DNA of 64,000 bases from Zanthoxylum bungeanum (GCA_019454045.1 SKCR01019531.1:1-64000); one strand, 5' to 3'; shown: positions 22,076-35,238, numbered from the stretch's first letter. Numbers and translations are program-made. The notes: a model not told the origin generated them from the letters alone.

Positions 22076-24035
22076 CCATTCTCAAACCAGGTTTCACATT
22101 TGTTTAGAAAATCGGTTATCAAATTAGTTATGATACTTGTTATTAACAATAGTAGATTTCGATTTTGGTTATGCCAGTAGGTTCTGATTATTAAAACTCT
22201 AGAATTGGAATCTACCTTAAAAAAGGTTCCATATTTTAGAACCATAATCTATCCTCATTATAGCGATTTCGATTATGGAACTTTTAAAGAGGTTCAATTC
22301 CTTGCGTTTCTAATTCTATCCAAATTTACTGCACACCTCTTAGGGAGCAGAAGAGGCTGAGGCGTGAGGCGCGACGTGAGTGAAGAGCAGAAGAGGCTAA
22401 GGCGTGAGGCGTGAGTGAAGAGAAAATGATCGATCGAGAAGGAGAAGAGGCGTTAGGCATGAGGGCGAGACAGAGATTTTGAGAATTTGAGAATCAAACA
22501 GATAGATTGAGAGGGAGAGGTGTGCGTGAGCCATGATCGAGAGGGAGAGACCATGGTTTGTTTTGATTGATTCATTTGACTTTACTCTTTAATTTGCAAA
22601 CCGATCAGTTCATTGGTTCGGTTTGAATCATGAACTGAACCGATTACAATCGAACACCTTAATAAAACTGAAATCGAACATAAACCGTAATCAAAACTGA
22701 AAATACTATATCAGTCTGATTTGATTGGTTCGATTCGGTTTCAGTTTTTATGCACACCCCCTACTTAAATGCTTTTCTTTTTTCTATTTCATAGTATTTG
22801 ATTAAAATAGATATAAGTGTTATTTTTTTGGGATAAAAAGGCATTTTATAATTTTTTGACCCAAGTTTTAATTTTTTTTATTGTTCTGAGAAAATATAGA
22901 ATTTGATACGCTCTTTGGGTTAGAGAAGGCCTATGGTCATTCAGTCAATATACATATTTAGGGTATTTCATTTTCATAATTTATTGTACTTATAAATCTT
23001 TTGCTGCCAATCTGAAAAATTTCATGCTAAAGTTGTTGAATATGTACTCTTGTGTTCTATAGTGAAAATTCAAAATTTGCCTAAGGTTATGACCCTATAC
23101 ATAATAATGCACAATAATTTACGATAAGTCCTAAATATTATTTATATGGATTAAGAACATGCACCCTTAAGTCTATGCATTTATAAAATAAAATAAATAT
23201 GTCAAAGTAATAAATAATAAAAACTAATTTTGTTGACAAAGTGGAAAACTCGTGCGAGAAAAAAACCATTTCGGGTATCTAGGCTACCAGCCAAAATTCA
23301 CTATAACGACAAAACTTACAATAATGGTAAAACTTATGACAACAACTCCGCCGAATCTAATACCTCTATACTGTAATAACCCAAAAAACTCCTCGGGCCT
23401 GCACCAACTACCTTCTTCGGAACCTCGGAAGTCTCTGAGCGGATCAACCCTGTGAACTCACAACGCCGGAACTTCAACTACCAATCTTCCTCCTAAAGAA
23501 CTCTGAAGGCTTAGGAAATTGGGTTAGGTTGTTTTGTCTTCTGGTTGAGGTCAAACAAAGCTCCAATGCTCAAACTCACCAAAAGAAAGAAGACAAGGAA
23601 AAAATGTAGTCTTCAAGGTTATTTGTTAAGCAGATTGAAAATAAAAGATGATATGGCTATAAATAATGTGTTTTTCAACCATTGTTAAGGTGGCTCTATG
23701 TTTGTTTATATATGTAGGGTATATGTTGGCTACTCCTTGTGCAAATCTGGCTAAAAAACGCGTCTAAAATAACCTAGTCCCTTAATTTCGTTCGAATGAT
23801 CATCTAATGCAAGACGAAAGTGCATTGTTTCGTAAACTCATTCGATCGTAGACTCGAACGCAAATACATAGGAAGGTCTCATTCGCACGTGAGATGAATG
23901 CACTTTACATAGAAACCTACAATCAAGTTTCATTCAAACCCAAACACGAACGTGGCATGAACGCCACTCGTTTGAATGGAAACACGAACACAACAGTAAC
24001 ACATATCTGATCTCTTCACGAAATGACAATTGGTA
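22076..24035. other. Unassigned intergenic DNA
   Basis: No gene or retroelement coding seen. At about 22345-22425 a purine-rich GCAGAAGAGGCTGAGGCGTG segment is repeated twice. At 22570-22760 there is AACCGAACCG-type text ending near GCACACCCC, reminiscent of the ends of non-autonomous hAT-like elements but without clear terminal repeats. Bases 23770-24000 use the same ATTCGAACG vocabulary as the repeat at 9621 and may be a decayed leader. Confidence 0.4.
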
Positions 24036-24040
24036 AAGAT

Positions 24041-26449
24041 TGTACGGGTTTAGGGGCTAAATCCGGTAACGCAGCGGAAACGGTGGAAAATCAAATTTTC
24101 CGATTTCAAAACTTTTTCTCAGATTTATTAAATAAACATATTTATTTAATTACCCAATAATCAAATTATGAAATAAAATTCAATAAATCAAATATATGTG
24201 AATTTACCGAATTGCCCTTACACTTGGCATTTTGTTCATTTTAGTCCGAAATTGTTCAAATCAATTTTGGATGATTCTAATCATTTCTAAGATGAACTTA
24301 ACATGTCCCAAATGTCAAAACACCAAAGGCAACACAAAACCCAATTTTTCTCATCATGGCCGAATGCACCATTTGGGGGGGGGGGGGGGGGGTTTGTGCA
24401 TTTTGCAATTCCATGCTTCAAAACACATCAAGATGTAATCCAATCAACATGAAACTTTATATTCATCATATACACATTCAAATACACAACATAAATGAAA
24501 AGCTCCAAATTTGGATAAGTTCTTAAACCCTAATTTTTCAATTCTTTAAATTGGACAATTAGACCAAATTGGTTAAATCAATTACTTTAATCATCATTCT
24601 TCCATCCAATTAAAGTCTCAACACAATGAAATAACTATAGATCAAATCTAGGTCATTTAAGAGTGGGTCAAAAACTCTAGATTAGCAACAAAGTTTCCAA
24701 AACCATAAAAGAATACTTATAACTACACTAGTCACAAGCTTCCATCATCATACATGCTCAACACTTTCATCAAAGTTCCATTCACCAAAAACACAAAGAA
24801 TAAGAAATAATAGCATAAGAACATCACAATGTAGCCTAGAACATAAGGAACAATTTCCTCTCTAATATCAAGTTAAGAAAAGTTACTAAATCCAAGCTTT
24901 TTCTTTAGTTTTTCCTTTCTTCCTCTCAAGCTTCTCTTGTTTTCTTTTAATGGAGTTTAAGTTAAAGTGTATTAGGTTATTTACCAATGAAAAAGAAAAC
25001 AATATATACTTGTTGAGAAAAAACCCTTGGCCGAAAATACACAAGCATATAATAGGAAATGTAATTTCAATTTCATTTGGTTTCAATTTGATCAACTTGT
25101 TAAATATCTAATAAACACTTTATAGATATTTTAATTAAGTCCACAAAGGCAACTTAGCCATTTAATTCAAATATCCAAATGTTAAGATATTTATATTTTA
25201 ATTAATTTAATCATTTAACAATTAATTAATTAATTAATTAATTAAATAAAAATATATTAAATATATGAATTATATTTACATTAAATATCAAATACATATA
25301 TTCATTTAGGATATTAGTCAAATATCTCAATTTGACAATTAATTAATGTGTATTTAAATTAATCAAGTATTAAATGTAAATACACAATAATTAAGGAAAT
25401 GACTATCGGGTCCCTTAACATAAATTTTGCATTTAACCTTTAAAAGACTTTATAAATAATCAATATTATTTATAAATGTTGCTCTAGTGCTCTACGAGTA
25501 TATTTCATTATTGAGACTCTCTAGATTCAGGCATATCCGTCACGAAATCCAATTTCGTGTCTATAATTTATCCACCCATAAATTATGACGATCACGGATA
25601 AACTCGCTGAATCATACAGGTCGAGGTCATGGAAAATGTATAATTCCTCCGTCACAGGTATCTGGATATATCCCAAAGATATAGATGTAAACGTCAAATC
25701 TCTATGGGGATTATCCAGTCGACTATTCTATTAGAAATCTCAAAAAGAATGTTTAGAACTAGTTTCTAAACTGTACCACGGGCCCATGGTTTTATCTGAT
25801 TGCTAATCATGTGGACTACCTATGCTTTGATACACAGAACCGACGGATCCTATCTTGACACACATAGGACACCCTAAGAATCTATCTACACCCAACGAAC
25901 ATTTGGAGGTCTGATCTAAATAGATCAGTGACGTGACTACCATCTAAGTGTAGAAGATGTCTCATGTGCCCACAATGGCATCTCCAGTCTAAGAATCACA
26001 AGTGCTACTCAACTCGAGAAGATTCTTATTGACGTTGGTGTACCATCCATTAAGAATCTTTGGTGAGTCGTTCAATGTTTATCTGCTATAAACACCTACA
26101 CGTCTATACTAGTCTCCAAGACTTATGGTTCATCGAGAAACCATTGGATCATATATTCCAGTATACGACATGTACCAGTCTCAACGGGTTTACTATACTG
26201 ACCAAGTAGTGTAAACCTTGACCAGGAACTGTCTGAGAATGACAACGTCATGATACTACTCAATGTCAGTTGCGACGCTTTTGCAACAGTACCATGACTA
26301 ATCATTCTAAGGTCATTACGTCTTTACCATATTTAAAAGATACATTATATTATAGAAACTGCATATATTATTCATAATAATAATGTTTTACAGAAGTATT
26401 CATAAAGAAATACAACCGGGAATTGGCACTCTGAGCACCAACCCCAACA
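24041..26449 (-). mobile_element. Solo copia LTR (COP1 family, 2409 bp)
   Basis: The plus strand starts TGTACGGGTTTAGGGGCT and ends ACCCCAACA. It shares with the COP1 LTRs the GCAGCGGAA start region, the CTCTCTAGATTCAGGCATATC block, the TAAGAATCTTTGGTGAGTC block and the CTGAGCACCAACCC end. A perfect 5-bp TSD AAGAT flanks it (24036-24040 and 26450-26454), so it arose from one insertion followed by LTR-LTR recombination. Orientation is that of COP1 (minus). A run of 18 G lies at 24375-24392. Confidence 0.85.
24375..24392. repeat. G18 homopolymer
   Basis: Eighteen consecutive G on the plus strand inside the solo LTR; absent from the COP1 LTRs at the equivalent position. Confidence 0.95.
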
Positions 26450-26473
26450 AAGATAACTTGTTAAAAAGCACAT

Positions 26474-27984
26474 TGTATATCCCGAGTTTTCAAAATCGTT
26501 CTGAAAGATTTCCGAATTAAAGTTAAGGATTTGGAATGGGAAGACATTCGAAAAAAAAATAAGAGTTTATGTGTTGGAAAATAGATTAAAATATTTTAAA
26601 ATGAAGATTCATCACGTTGGAAAACGCGTGGTTTCGAGAACCAGTTAAGCGATTTCTGTTTACATCGTTATACGCATAAATATTTATTATTTTGGCTATA
26701 AAAATAGCAAATGATTTCTGATTGTGCTGATTCTTAAACCATTAGACTTTTTTTTCCGAAACGAATAAGTTTCGTGTTGAACACTTTTTTCAATTTGTAT
26801 CAGAAAGGCTCCAAAATTACGAGTTTTCGTGAAAACCCCATGATAGGGACCTAGAAGTAATTTCGTGAGGTCCAAAATGTAATTTTCAGAAAAATAAATA
26901 TCCCATAGTTTTCAGAAATTGCCAAAATGGCATAATTTCCAAAAACACCTCACACGACCCCTATCCCCAAACACAATTTGGACGAGCCATGGTCGCGTCG
27001 GTGGCTTGCCGACCATCGTCAGTTAGCGCGATCGACCAGTGGGGTGAGCCGACCACCCCTCCACCTTGTGGTAGCTGGTGGGAGCCCCAGCACACCGGCG
27101 AATGGCGAGGAAGAGGAGGAAAATATGCAGTAGTGGGTTTCATGATTCCGGATCATTGCTTTATTTCACGGCCCAAGTCACCCGGCAAATCGAAGCTCTC
27201 GAAGAGTACTACAAGTTAGCGGTGATAGATTTTTCGTTTAGTGCACGGTTGCACAAGAATCAAGGAAGAAATATGTGGTGAATAGTGACCTATGAGTGAA
27301 TAGTATCACTGATAAGAATTTCATCGATTCCAGCACATTCGTGGTATCGTTTGGATTCCGCAATGCCCTCGAAATCTCAGTAAGACCTCTCGGTAAAAAT
27401 TTGCTAATTTCAAGTTTTTCCGTTAAATGTTCGAATGTATCCAGTAGCTTCGTAGAGTAGCGTATTGACATAAATTGAATTGTTTGGATATTAGTATATT
27501 GAATATATGTATTTGGTAGAATCCGAGTGAAAACGGAACGAGTTGGATCAATCCGATAGATTATGCTAGTTTCCGGCTAAAGTGGGTTTTGCGTGTATTG
27601 ACAAGTTTTTATCGTAATGATAGATATGAGATATATATGATGATACGATAATATTTAGATAAATCCGGGCAGGTTCAGAGGGTTCTGAACCCTTCCGTAG
27701 TGTTTGTGGAAACGTTTTTAGAAAAATTTTCCAAAAACACTAAAACCAAGGATTTAAGTTAACTGTTGGCTTGGATTACTTTGTAATATAATTTTAAGAT
27801 TAAAAGAACTAAAATCATTGAAATCAGACTTAATTTGGTTGTCCTGGAAAAATCCAGAAGTTATTATAGTAAAGTTCTGACGACGTTTCGTCATTTATTT
27901 TGACAGATTTGACTAGGACCTAGATGCTCACGATGCTAGGTAAGTAACTCATGCGATGAGTACTTAATTGGTTTATTTGTGTTT

Positions 27985-28041
<57 letters not shown>

Positions 28042-29815
28042 GATTGAAGTATTTAGGATAAAACGAGGATACTTAAGGGATATTCTTGAGAACAAAGTTT
28101 GAGATTGTGTATGGTTAAGATAATCAACCACTACAGGTATGGAATTTTATAATGCTATGATATGAAGTGAAATGTTTGATAAGGTTGATGTTTATTGATG
28201 TAAATAAATGTATTAACATGCAATAGTATGTATATGTCTATGTAAATGAACAAATGTATGTATAAGCAATGGTACACGTATTTTTTTTTATATATATGTG
28301 ATGATAAGATATGGACAATTTGAGTTTATAAGATCGGTAAATAGAACAATTTATGATTTCTGAATTTGAATTAGTTCTTGTAGATGTGCATCATTGGGAT
28401 AAGTTTGTTGTTGACTAATGCATACTATTTAGCTGTATAGAGGTTGGGTTGGTATAAGCTAAGCCTTTCCTGAGTGATAGATGTACGTTATTGATATGAT
28501 ACATATATGAATGGAAATATATATTTGGTAAGATACTGCATCAATATTTCAGATAAGAATTCTGAACGGTGAATGTTTGATCGATAAACAAAGGATATAA
28601 GGATTGTAAAAGGCTATGGTATCGGAATTCAAAGTAATGGGTATATTCATATGGTTGATGTATATACGTATGTGTGTGATGATTCTGATGATAAAACAAT
28701 GTTTTTCATGTATATGCTTGTGTATGAGAAATCGTGTGATGAGTTTGTGTCACGTGATATGTGTGTATGTTTAATCGATTGATGATTTCATAGTGTAATA
28801 GTCGAGCTGGTTAGGAATCCATTCGGACGACATTCATCTCATACCTATTCTAAAATAGGTAATGAGTCCCCGTACGAGTATTGTATGTGTAAGCCAGTTC
28901 ATATGTATATGTTGTCTTGGTTCTGTGTGTCTGGATGCCTTGACTGTTGTTTATGTTGCATTGTCAGTTACACGATGGTTGCATATATATCTGAATATGT
29001 GTGTGTGTGATAGGTTTTGTGGCTATGTGTGTTTACGTAGAATGAATGAATGACTTGAAAATCGGTGAGAATATAAGATGTTATAAGTGCGTATGTTAAG
29101 TTTGTTATTGTATGTACGTATATTGTAAAAGAGACTGAGTGTGTTTGTAAACTTCTGGTGTTAGACATGTCTCCAAGTAGAAATTTTGAAATTGGATTTG
29201 CATGAATATAAAATAAGTGAGATATGATTTCCGCACTGATATGAGTGAATGTGTATGTGTCATAGATGTTAAGCATCGTAAGGCTATCAGAATTGAAGAA
29301 AAATTTGTATCGAATCGAAGAAAGATTGTTTGGCTTACCAATTTGATAATATTTCAAAGATGTTTATTCGTAATAAAGTATAAGTTTGTGGAAGCTATGC
29401 TCGAGATGCGTATCACTCAAGTTGCAGTCACCCTCGTAAGTGTCCTGAGAGAAGTCTTGGAGGTTTAGAATCTATGGTTATTATGTTCTAGTCATACTGA
29501 GCACGCTGTTTTGTATTAATAAGTTAAAGTTTTTATTGCTTATGATGTTGTGGGCACGGAGCCCTTGAGTGTTGAATGATGATTTGGGCACGAAGCCCTT
29601 GAGTGTTGAGTCTGAGTTTCATGTGTTTTTTTGTGGACCTGAGGTTCTTTATACGTTTGATGATTATTACAGGTTTCGCTTTGATGCTAGACTGTGATCC
29701 AGGTTGTCCATTTTTAGGACACATCATGTCCGTTTTTCTGTAAATTTGGTATCTTATGGAGATGGGTTAATCTTGTCTCATGCCGGTGGCATCCTTTGTC
29801 TAATGGGGTGTTACA
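26474..29815 (+). mobile_element. TEK 5' LTR (3342 bp)
   Basis: Starts TGTATATCCCGAGTTTTCAA and ends GGGGTGTTACA. A tRNA-Met PBS follows at 29820. Long stretches recur in the TEK 3' LTR (51222 onward), for example the CCGAATTAAAGTTAAGGATT segment at 26512 and 51262, and the 27110-29240 part at 52512-54600. Contains a TA-rich microsatellite at about 27988-28041. Open frames inside it (26989-27281, 28862-29468) have no counterparts in protein families I know. Confidence 0.8.
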
Positions 29816-29819
29816 GTTG

Positions 29820-29831
29820 TGGTATCAGAGC
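29820..29831 (+). promoter_or_regulatory. TEK primer-binding site, tRNA-Met
   Basis: TGGTATCAGAGC, four bases after the LTR end, complementary to the 3' end of initiator tRNA-Met. Confidence 0.85.
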
Positions 29832-29918
29832 TTAGGTTTAGGTGATGGTGACTGTAGCTACAAAGAATTCGATCGTCTGAGTAATTTCTCTGTTGCGTAT
29901 AGACTATATAGGTCTCAT

Positions 29919-29920
<2 letters not shown>

Positions 29921-30001
<81 letters not shown>

Positions 30002-30003
30002 GT
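29921..30003. repeat. (TA)n microsatellite
   Basis: About 40 TA dinucleotides with a single TTTA interruption near 29988. The open frame over it (repeated Ile-Tyr) is an artefact of the repeat. Confidence 0.95.
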
Positions 30004-30088
30004 ATACTAAGTTAAAAGTATGTCGATTATATAGGTATCTGAATATGTATGCGATGTGAATTCAAAGTGTTCTGAGGTACGAATTATT

Positions 30089-32468
30089 TGTTGGGGTTTT
30101 ATTAAGAATTACAGGGTTAGCGCAGCGGAACGCGGAAAAACGATTTCTCCGATTTCAAAAATTTTTCTTGGAACGATTAAATAAACTTATTTATTTAATT
30201 AACCAATACTTAAATTATGAAATTATAACCCAAGAAATCATATTTCTTTTAAATACAAAATTACCCCAAACTTTTACAAATAAATTATTTTAGTTTTAAA
30301 TATGTCAATTACATATTTAATTAATTCCAAATTAATCCCAAAATAATTTTTTACAATTTTGCAACAAAACCATAATATTTTTCAAGATTGCGCCACTGCC
30401 CAGAATTTTAATTAATTACAATTTGTCCAAATTTGTTCAAAACACATCAAGATCAAATCCAATTAATCCAAAATTTTACATGCATCAAATATACATCAAA
30501 TTAAAGCATATATATGAAAAGCCCCAAAATTTGAGTGGGTTAAGAACCCTAATTTCACAAATCACTCAAATTGGGGAATTTACACTAAATTAATAAAATT
30601 CAATACTTTAATCTTCAAATTACCACACCAATTAATTCTCACCATCATAAAATTAATCAAGAACAATTATAGGCTAATTATGGATGGCTAATTAACTCTA
30701 GAATGACAATTTTAATTTTCTAATTAATTCATTAAGCTTAATTACATTAATAAGCAAATAAATTAATTCTAAATGCATAAACACATCCAACAAGCATCCA
30801 CCAAATTTAATTACAAACTAAAAGAGTAGAGGCATGATCTTAACAACACAATTGAAGCTAAGAATTATTGAAACATTTTTCATGAAGAACAAAAAAGAAA
30901 ATAACTTACAAAAACCAATTTTTACTTTGATTTTTCCTTTTATTTTGATCAAAATGCTCTCAACTCACTTTTTGTTAATTTTTGTTGATGTTGTGTGAGT
31001 GAAAAAAGATACCAAAACAATTTTGATATACAAAATCATGATGGCCGAATTTTTGCTAATAAAAATAAACAACAATTATTTATTTTTGTATTAATTCAAT
31101 TGGTACCAATTTTGGTTTAATTAAAGCAACAATTTAACTTTAATAAAGTGTCAAAAATGTGTTCCAACCAAATCATGCCATTTCCAACTTCATAAAGTTA
31201 ACATCATTACTTAAAGATATTTATTTTATAAATTAATTTAATTATTTAACAATTAAATAATTATTTAATAAATTTAAATATCTTAAATATATGTATTATA
31301 TTTACAATAAATATCTCAAACACATCTATTAATGATATAAGTCAAATATCACAATTTGATATTTTATTAATGTGTATTTAACAAAATCAAGTATTAAATA
31401 AAATACACATTAATATTGGAAATGACCGATAAGTCCCGATTGCATGTATTTTTCGTTTAACCATTAAACGAGTTATAAATAATCAGTATTATTCATAACA
31501 GTTGCCCTATTGCTTTACGAGTAAATTTCATTAGTGAGACTCTCTAGATTCAGGCATATCCGTCACGAAATTAAATTCGTGTCCATAATTCACCCACCCG
31601 TAAATTATGACGAATATGGATAAACTCACTGAATCATATAGGTCTAGGTCACTGCATACGTATAATCCCTTCGTCACAGGTATTCGGATTAATCCAGAGA
31701 TACAAATACAAACGTCAAATCACTATAGATATAATCACGTCGACGTTTTTTTTAGCAATCTCTCAAATAACACTCAGAACTAATTTCTACAGTGTACCAC
31801 AGGCCCATGGATTTAACAGATTGCTAATTCCATATTGAATACCTATGCTCTGTACACAGAGCTGACGGATCCTATCTTGATACACACAGGATATCATGAG
31901 CATCAGTCCACACCCAACGAATAGGCGGAGGTCTGATCTTAATAGATCGGTGACGTGATTGCTATCTAAGTGTGGAGGATAACTCAGATATCTACAGTGG
32001 TATCTCAAGTCAAAGAATCACTATGCTCACTCAACCCGAGAAGATTCTTATTGACGTTGGTGTACCATCCATTAAGAATCTTTGGTGAGTCATTAAGTGT
32101 TTATCCACTATAAACACCTACACGTCTATACGAGTCTCCAAGACTTATGGTTCATTGAGAAACCATCAAAATCCTAGATTCCAATATACGACATGTACCG
32201 GTCTCAATGGTTTACTTTATTGACCAAGTAGTGTAAACCTTGACCGGGAACTGTCTAAGAATGACAACGTCATGATACAACTCAATGTCAGTTGCGACGC
32301 TTTTGCAACAGTATCATAACTAATCATTCTAAGGTCGGTTATGTCTTTACCATATTAAAGAAGAAGTTATATAAAAGAAACTATCCATTTTATTCATAAT
32401 AAAACGTTACATTAGTATTTACAAGGAAATACATAATAAAATTGGCGCTCAGAGCACCAACCCTAACA
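30089..32468 (-). mobile_element. COP1 3' LTR (2380 bp)
   Basis: On the plus strand TGTTGGGGTTTTATTAAGAA to CCCTAACA. Near-identical by eye to the LTR at 47121-49491 apart from scattered substitutions and a 30-base gap near 48555 in the other copy. Carries a perfect palindrome around CCA at 31453-31471. Confidence 0.95.
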
Positions 32469-32470
32469 AA

Positions 32471-32481
32471 ATCTCCCACTT
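32471..32481 (-). promoter_or_regulatory. COP1 polypurine tract
   Basis: AAGTGGGAGAT on the minus strand, two bases from the 3' LTR, the usual copia plus-strand primer. Confidence 0.9.
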
Positions 32482-32484
32482 GCT

Positions 32485-33175
32485 CTAGTGCCAATATCGA
32501 TTGTATCTAATACCCATCGACTCCACATGTTTATCAAATAACTTCGGAGGTATGGCCTTCAAAAGCGGGTCTGCTACATTATTTTCACTCGGTACCTTGC
32601 ACACTACAATGTCCCCTCGCGACACAATCTCTCGAATGATGTGGTACTTTCGTTCCACATGCTTCGACTTCTGATGCGCCATTGGTTCTTTTGCTTGCAA
32701 TGGCTCCAGTATTATCACAGTATAACATAATCAGATTCTTGATACGTGGGACTACTCCTAATTCTGTGATAAAGTTCCTAACCCATACAGCTTCCATTGT
32801 AGCTTCTGAAGCTGCAGTATATTCTGCCTCTGTGGTGGAATCAGCTGTCGACCCCTGTTTGGAACACTTCCAACAAACTGCACCACCGTTAAGGGTAAAC
32901 ACGAATCCTGATGTAGACTTTCTATCATCAGGATCTGATTGGAAATCGGAATCCGTATACCCATTAACTTGCAGTTCGTTTCCTCCATAAATTATAAACT
33001 TATCCTTAATACCTTTAAGATATTTTACGATATGTTTAATGGCCATCCAATGGTCATTTCCTGGATTGGACTGATATCTACTCGTCACACTAACTGCGAA
33101 GCTGATATCAGGCCTAGTATATAACATGGTATACATGATGCTACCCAAACACGAAGCATAAGGTTGATTAGACAT
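32485..33175 (-). pseudogene. COP1 RNase H
   Basis: Removes template RNA during cDNA synthesis. The frame from 33175 gives ARPDISFAV-type text (TRPDISFAVSVTSRYQ), then GYTDSDFQSDPDDRKSTSG with the first catalytic Asp, TTEAEYTAASEA with the Glu, and YCDNTGAI with the next Asp. A frameshift near 32700 moves the rest to the frame starting 32718, which reads KSKHVERKYHIIRE, SENNVADPLLKAI and ends near 32485, the normal end of copia pol next to the polypurine tract. Apart from the shift the domain is nearly complete. Confidence 0.9.
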
Positions 33176-33184
33176 TCTAATCTT

Positions 33185-34030
33185 TTCATCTTCTATTTAC
33201 GGACACATCTTCTTCGAAAGATGTAAGCCATGTCTGAATGGTATGTTTGTTGTCTTACAGTTAACAAAATTATACCGTTCTAAGATCTTATCTATGTACG
33301 TTAATTGAGATAACCCAATAAGCTTCCTTTATGTATCTCTATAGAGTTTTATGCCCAAGACATAAGAAGCTTCACATAGGTCCTTCATGGAGAAATTCTT
33401 ACAGAGGTAAGCTTTGACACATTGCATCATCCCGATATCATTCCCAATGATAAGGATGTCGTCAACATAGAGAATTAAAAATACCACCATACTCCCACTG
33501 GCTTCTGATACACACAGAATTCTTCTGAATTCTTGAGAAAACCAGATAATTTGATTATCTCGTCGAATCGAAGATTCCAACTTCGTGAAGCCTCTTTAAG
33601 TCCATAAATGGACTTCTTCAGCTTGCATACCATGCCCAAGTTTTCGCTGGATGCAAAACCTTTCGGTTGTTCCATATAGATTTCTTCATCAAGAAATCCA
33701 TTTAGAAAATCCGTTTTGACATCTATTTGCCAAATCTCGTAATCATGATATGCGGCAATTGAGAATAAAATCCTGATGGAATTTAGCATGGCAACTGGAG
33801 AAAAAGTTTCATCGTAGTAGACACCAGGTCACTGCGAGTAACCTTTAGCTACCAGTCGGGCCTTAAAGGTTTCAACTTTCCATCGGGCCCTCGCTTCCTC
33901 TTGTAAATCCATTTACAACCGATTGGAACAATTCCTTCGGGAAGCAGAACCAAATTCCAAACTTGATTCTCATGCATAGAGTCCATCTCGGATTTCAAGG
34001 CATTTTGCCACTTCACGGAGTCGATGTCCA
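33185..34030 (-). pseudogene. COP1 reverse transcriptase
   Basis: Starts within the 34712-33849 frame at VKWQNALKSEMDSMHENQVW and GCKWIYKRKRGPDGK, shifts frame near 33850, continues MLNSIRILFSIAAYHDYEIW, QIDVKTDFLNGFLDEEIYM, KLKKSIYGLKEASRSWNLRF, shifts again near 33480, then FLILYVDDILIIGND. The YVDD box is intact at 33458-33469. At least two frameshifts and a stop prevent function. GCKWIYK, DVKTAFLNG-type and YGLKQASR-type blocks are diagnostic for copia RT. Confidence 0.92.
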
Positions 34031-34938
34031 ACATCGATTCTCTATAGATAAAAGGGTCAGTCTCTTCTACTAAGAGAACATCGAGACTCTTTTCTTGTAT
34101 CAAATACAAGCGTTTAGAAGGTCTAGATACCCTTTGTGACCTACGAAGTGTTTGTGTTGAAGGTTCTCCATCTTCTTGAACTACAGGTTCATCCATTAGT
34201 TCGTTGGTTCCAGGTTGTACTTCATCAAGTTCAACCTGTCTATGATCACCATATTCAGCCAAAAATTCTATTTCTAGAAATTTTGTGAAGCGAGCTACGA
34301 ACATATTTCGATGCTCAATATCATAGAATAAATATCCCTTCGTATTTGAAGGATATCCAACAAACCTAAACTTCTGCCCTCGAGGTAAAAACTTATCTTG
34401 CTGAGCCATCGTGACATAAGCAGGACACCCCCAAATCTTAATATAACTAAGATTTGGTTTCCTACCGGTCCATATCTCATATGGAGTCGTAGGAACAGCC
34501 TTGGAAGGAATCTTGTTCAAAAGATGTGCGGTAGTTAAAAGAGCATAACCCCATAAGTAATAGCGTAAATCTGTATAACTCAACATCGATCGGACCATAT
34601 CTAATAAATTCTGATTTCTCCTCTTCACTCCATTATGTTGCGGAGTACCGGGATGAGTATATTGAGCGAGAATCTCATTCTCCTTTAAATAATAAGAGAA
34701 CTCTCCACTCATATATTCACCGCCTCGATCAGATCAAAGGCATTTAATATTGACCAGTTTGTTTCTCAACTTCATTTCCGAATTCTTTGAACTTTTCAAA
34801 GGTTTCCAATTTATGTCTAATTAAATAGACATAACCGAACCGTGACAGATCATCGGTAAAAGTGACGAAGTAAGAAAAGCCACTGTGAGCAGTTTGACTT
34901 AAGGGACCACATACATCAGAATGTACGAGTTCCAACAA
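34031..34938 (-). pseudogene. COP1 integrase, catalytic Glu missing
   Basis: DDE integrase. First Asp in LVHSDVCGPL (about 34928-34900), then YFVTFTDDLSRFGYVY, second Asp in SDRGGEY near 34718 just after an in-frame stop, then HPGTPQHNGVKRRNQN near 34640. Copia integrases normally read NGV-x-ERRN, with the Glu as third catalytic residue; here NGVKRRN is one residue short and has no Glu, consistent with a small in-frame deletion. GCPAYV and FVGYPSNTKGYLFYD of the C-terminal part are well kept. Confidence 0.9.
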
Positions 34939-34947
34939 GTCAGAGGC

Positions 34948-35178
34948 TCAATGTCCAACACCTAAAAATGAGGCTTTGGTCATTTTACCCCGAATACAAG
35001 ATTCGTAAGTTGGATAAGGTTCAATGGTGAGATCATGTATCAAACCATTCTTAACTAATTGGGTTAAGCGTTTCACGCCTATATAACCTAACCTCATGTG
35101 CCAGAGTTTAGTATTATTTATGTCAGATTGTTTACATTTATTTATTCCAGTATTAAAGATATCTTGTGAGGTGCGCAA
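34948..35178 (-). pseudogene. COP1 GAG-pre-integrase domain
   Basis: Contains LWHMRLGYIGVKRLTQLVKNG and a following C-x2-C-like segment (YESCIRGKMTKASF). LWH.RLGH...L..L...G.....C..C..GK is the H-C-C zinc-binding domain preceding copia integrase; the second His is replaced by Tyr (GYIG). Confidence 0.85.
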
Positions 35179-35238
35179 TATGTAATGACCATGCTCACTT
35201 GGACAACAAAGGATCTGAATATTACTACTATCATATAA

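Noticed and set aside
22345..22425. Two-copy purine-rich repeat that looked like the start of a satellite
   Set aside because: Only two units and no continuation; not enough for a named element.
22570..22760. AACCGAACCG-rich segment ending GCACACCCC, suggestive of a hAT-like or SINE-like element
   Set aside because: No terminal inverted repeats, target duplication, pol III boxes or tail that I could establish.
28862..29468. Pair of overlapping frames in the TEK LTR with relatives at 54340-54684 and 57231-57572
   Set aside because: Recurrence is explained by LTR copies and the tandem duplication; no motif, frames not conserved between copies.
29796..30059. 87-codon frame with an Ile-Tyr repeat
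   Set aside because: Translation of the (TA)n microsatellite.
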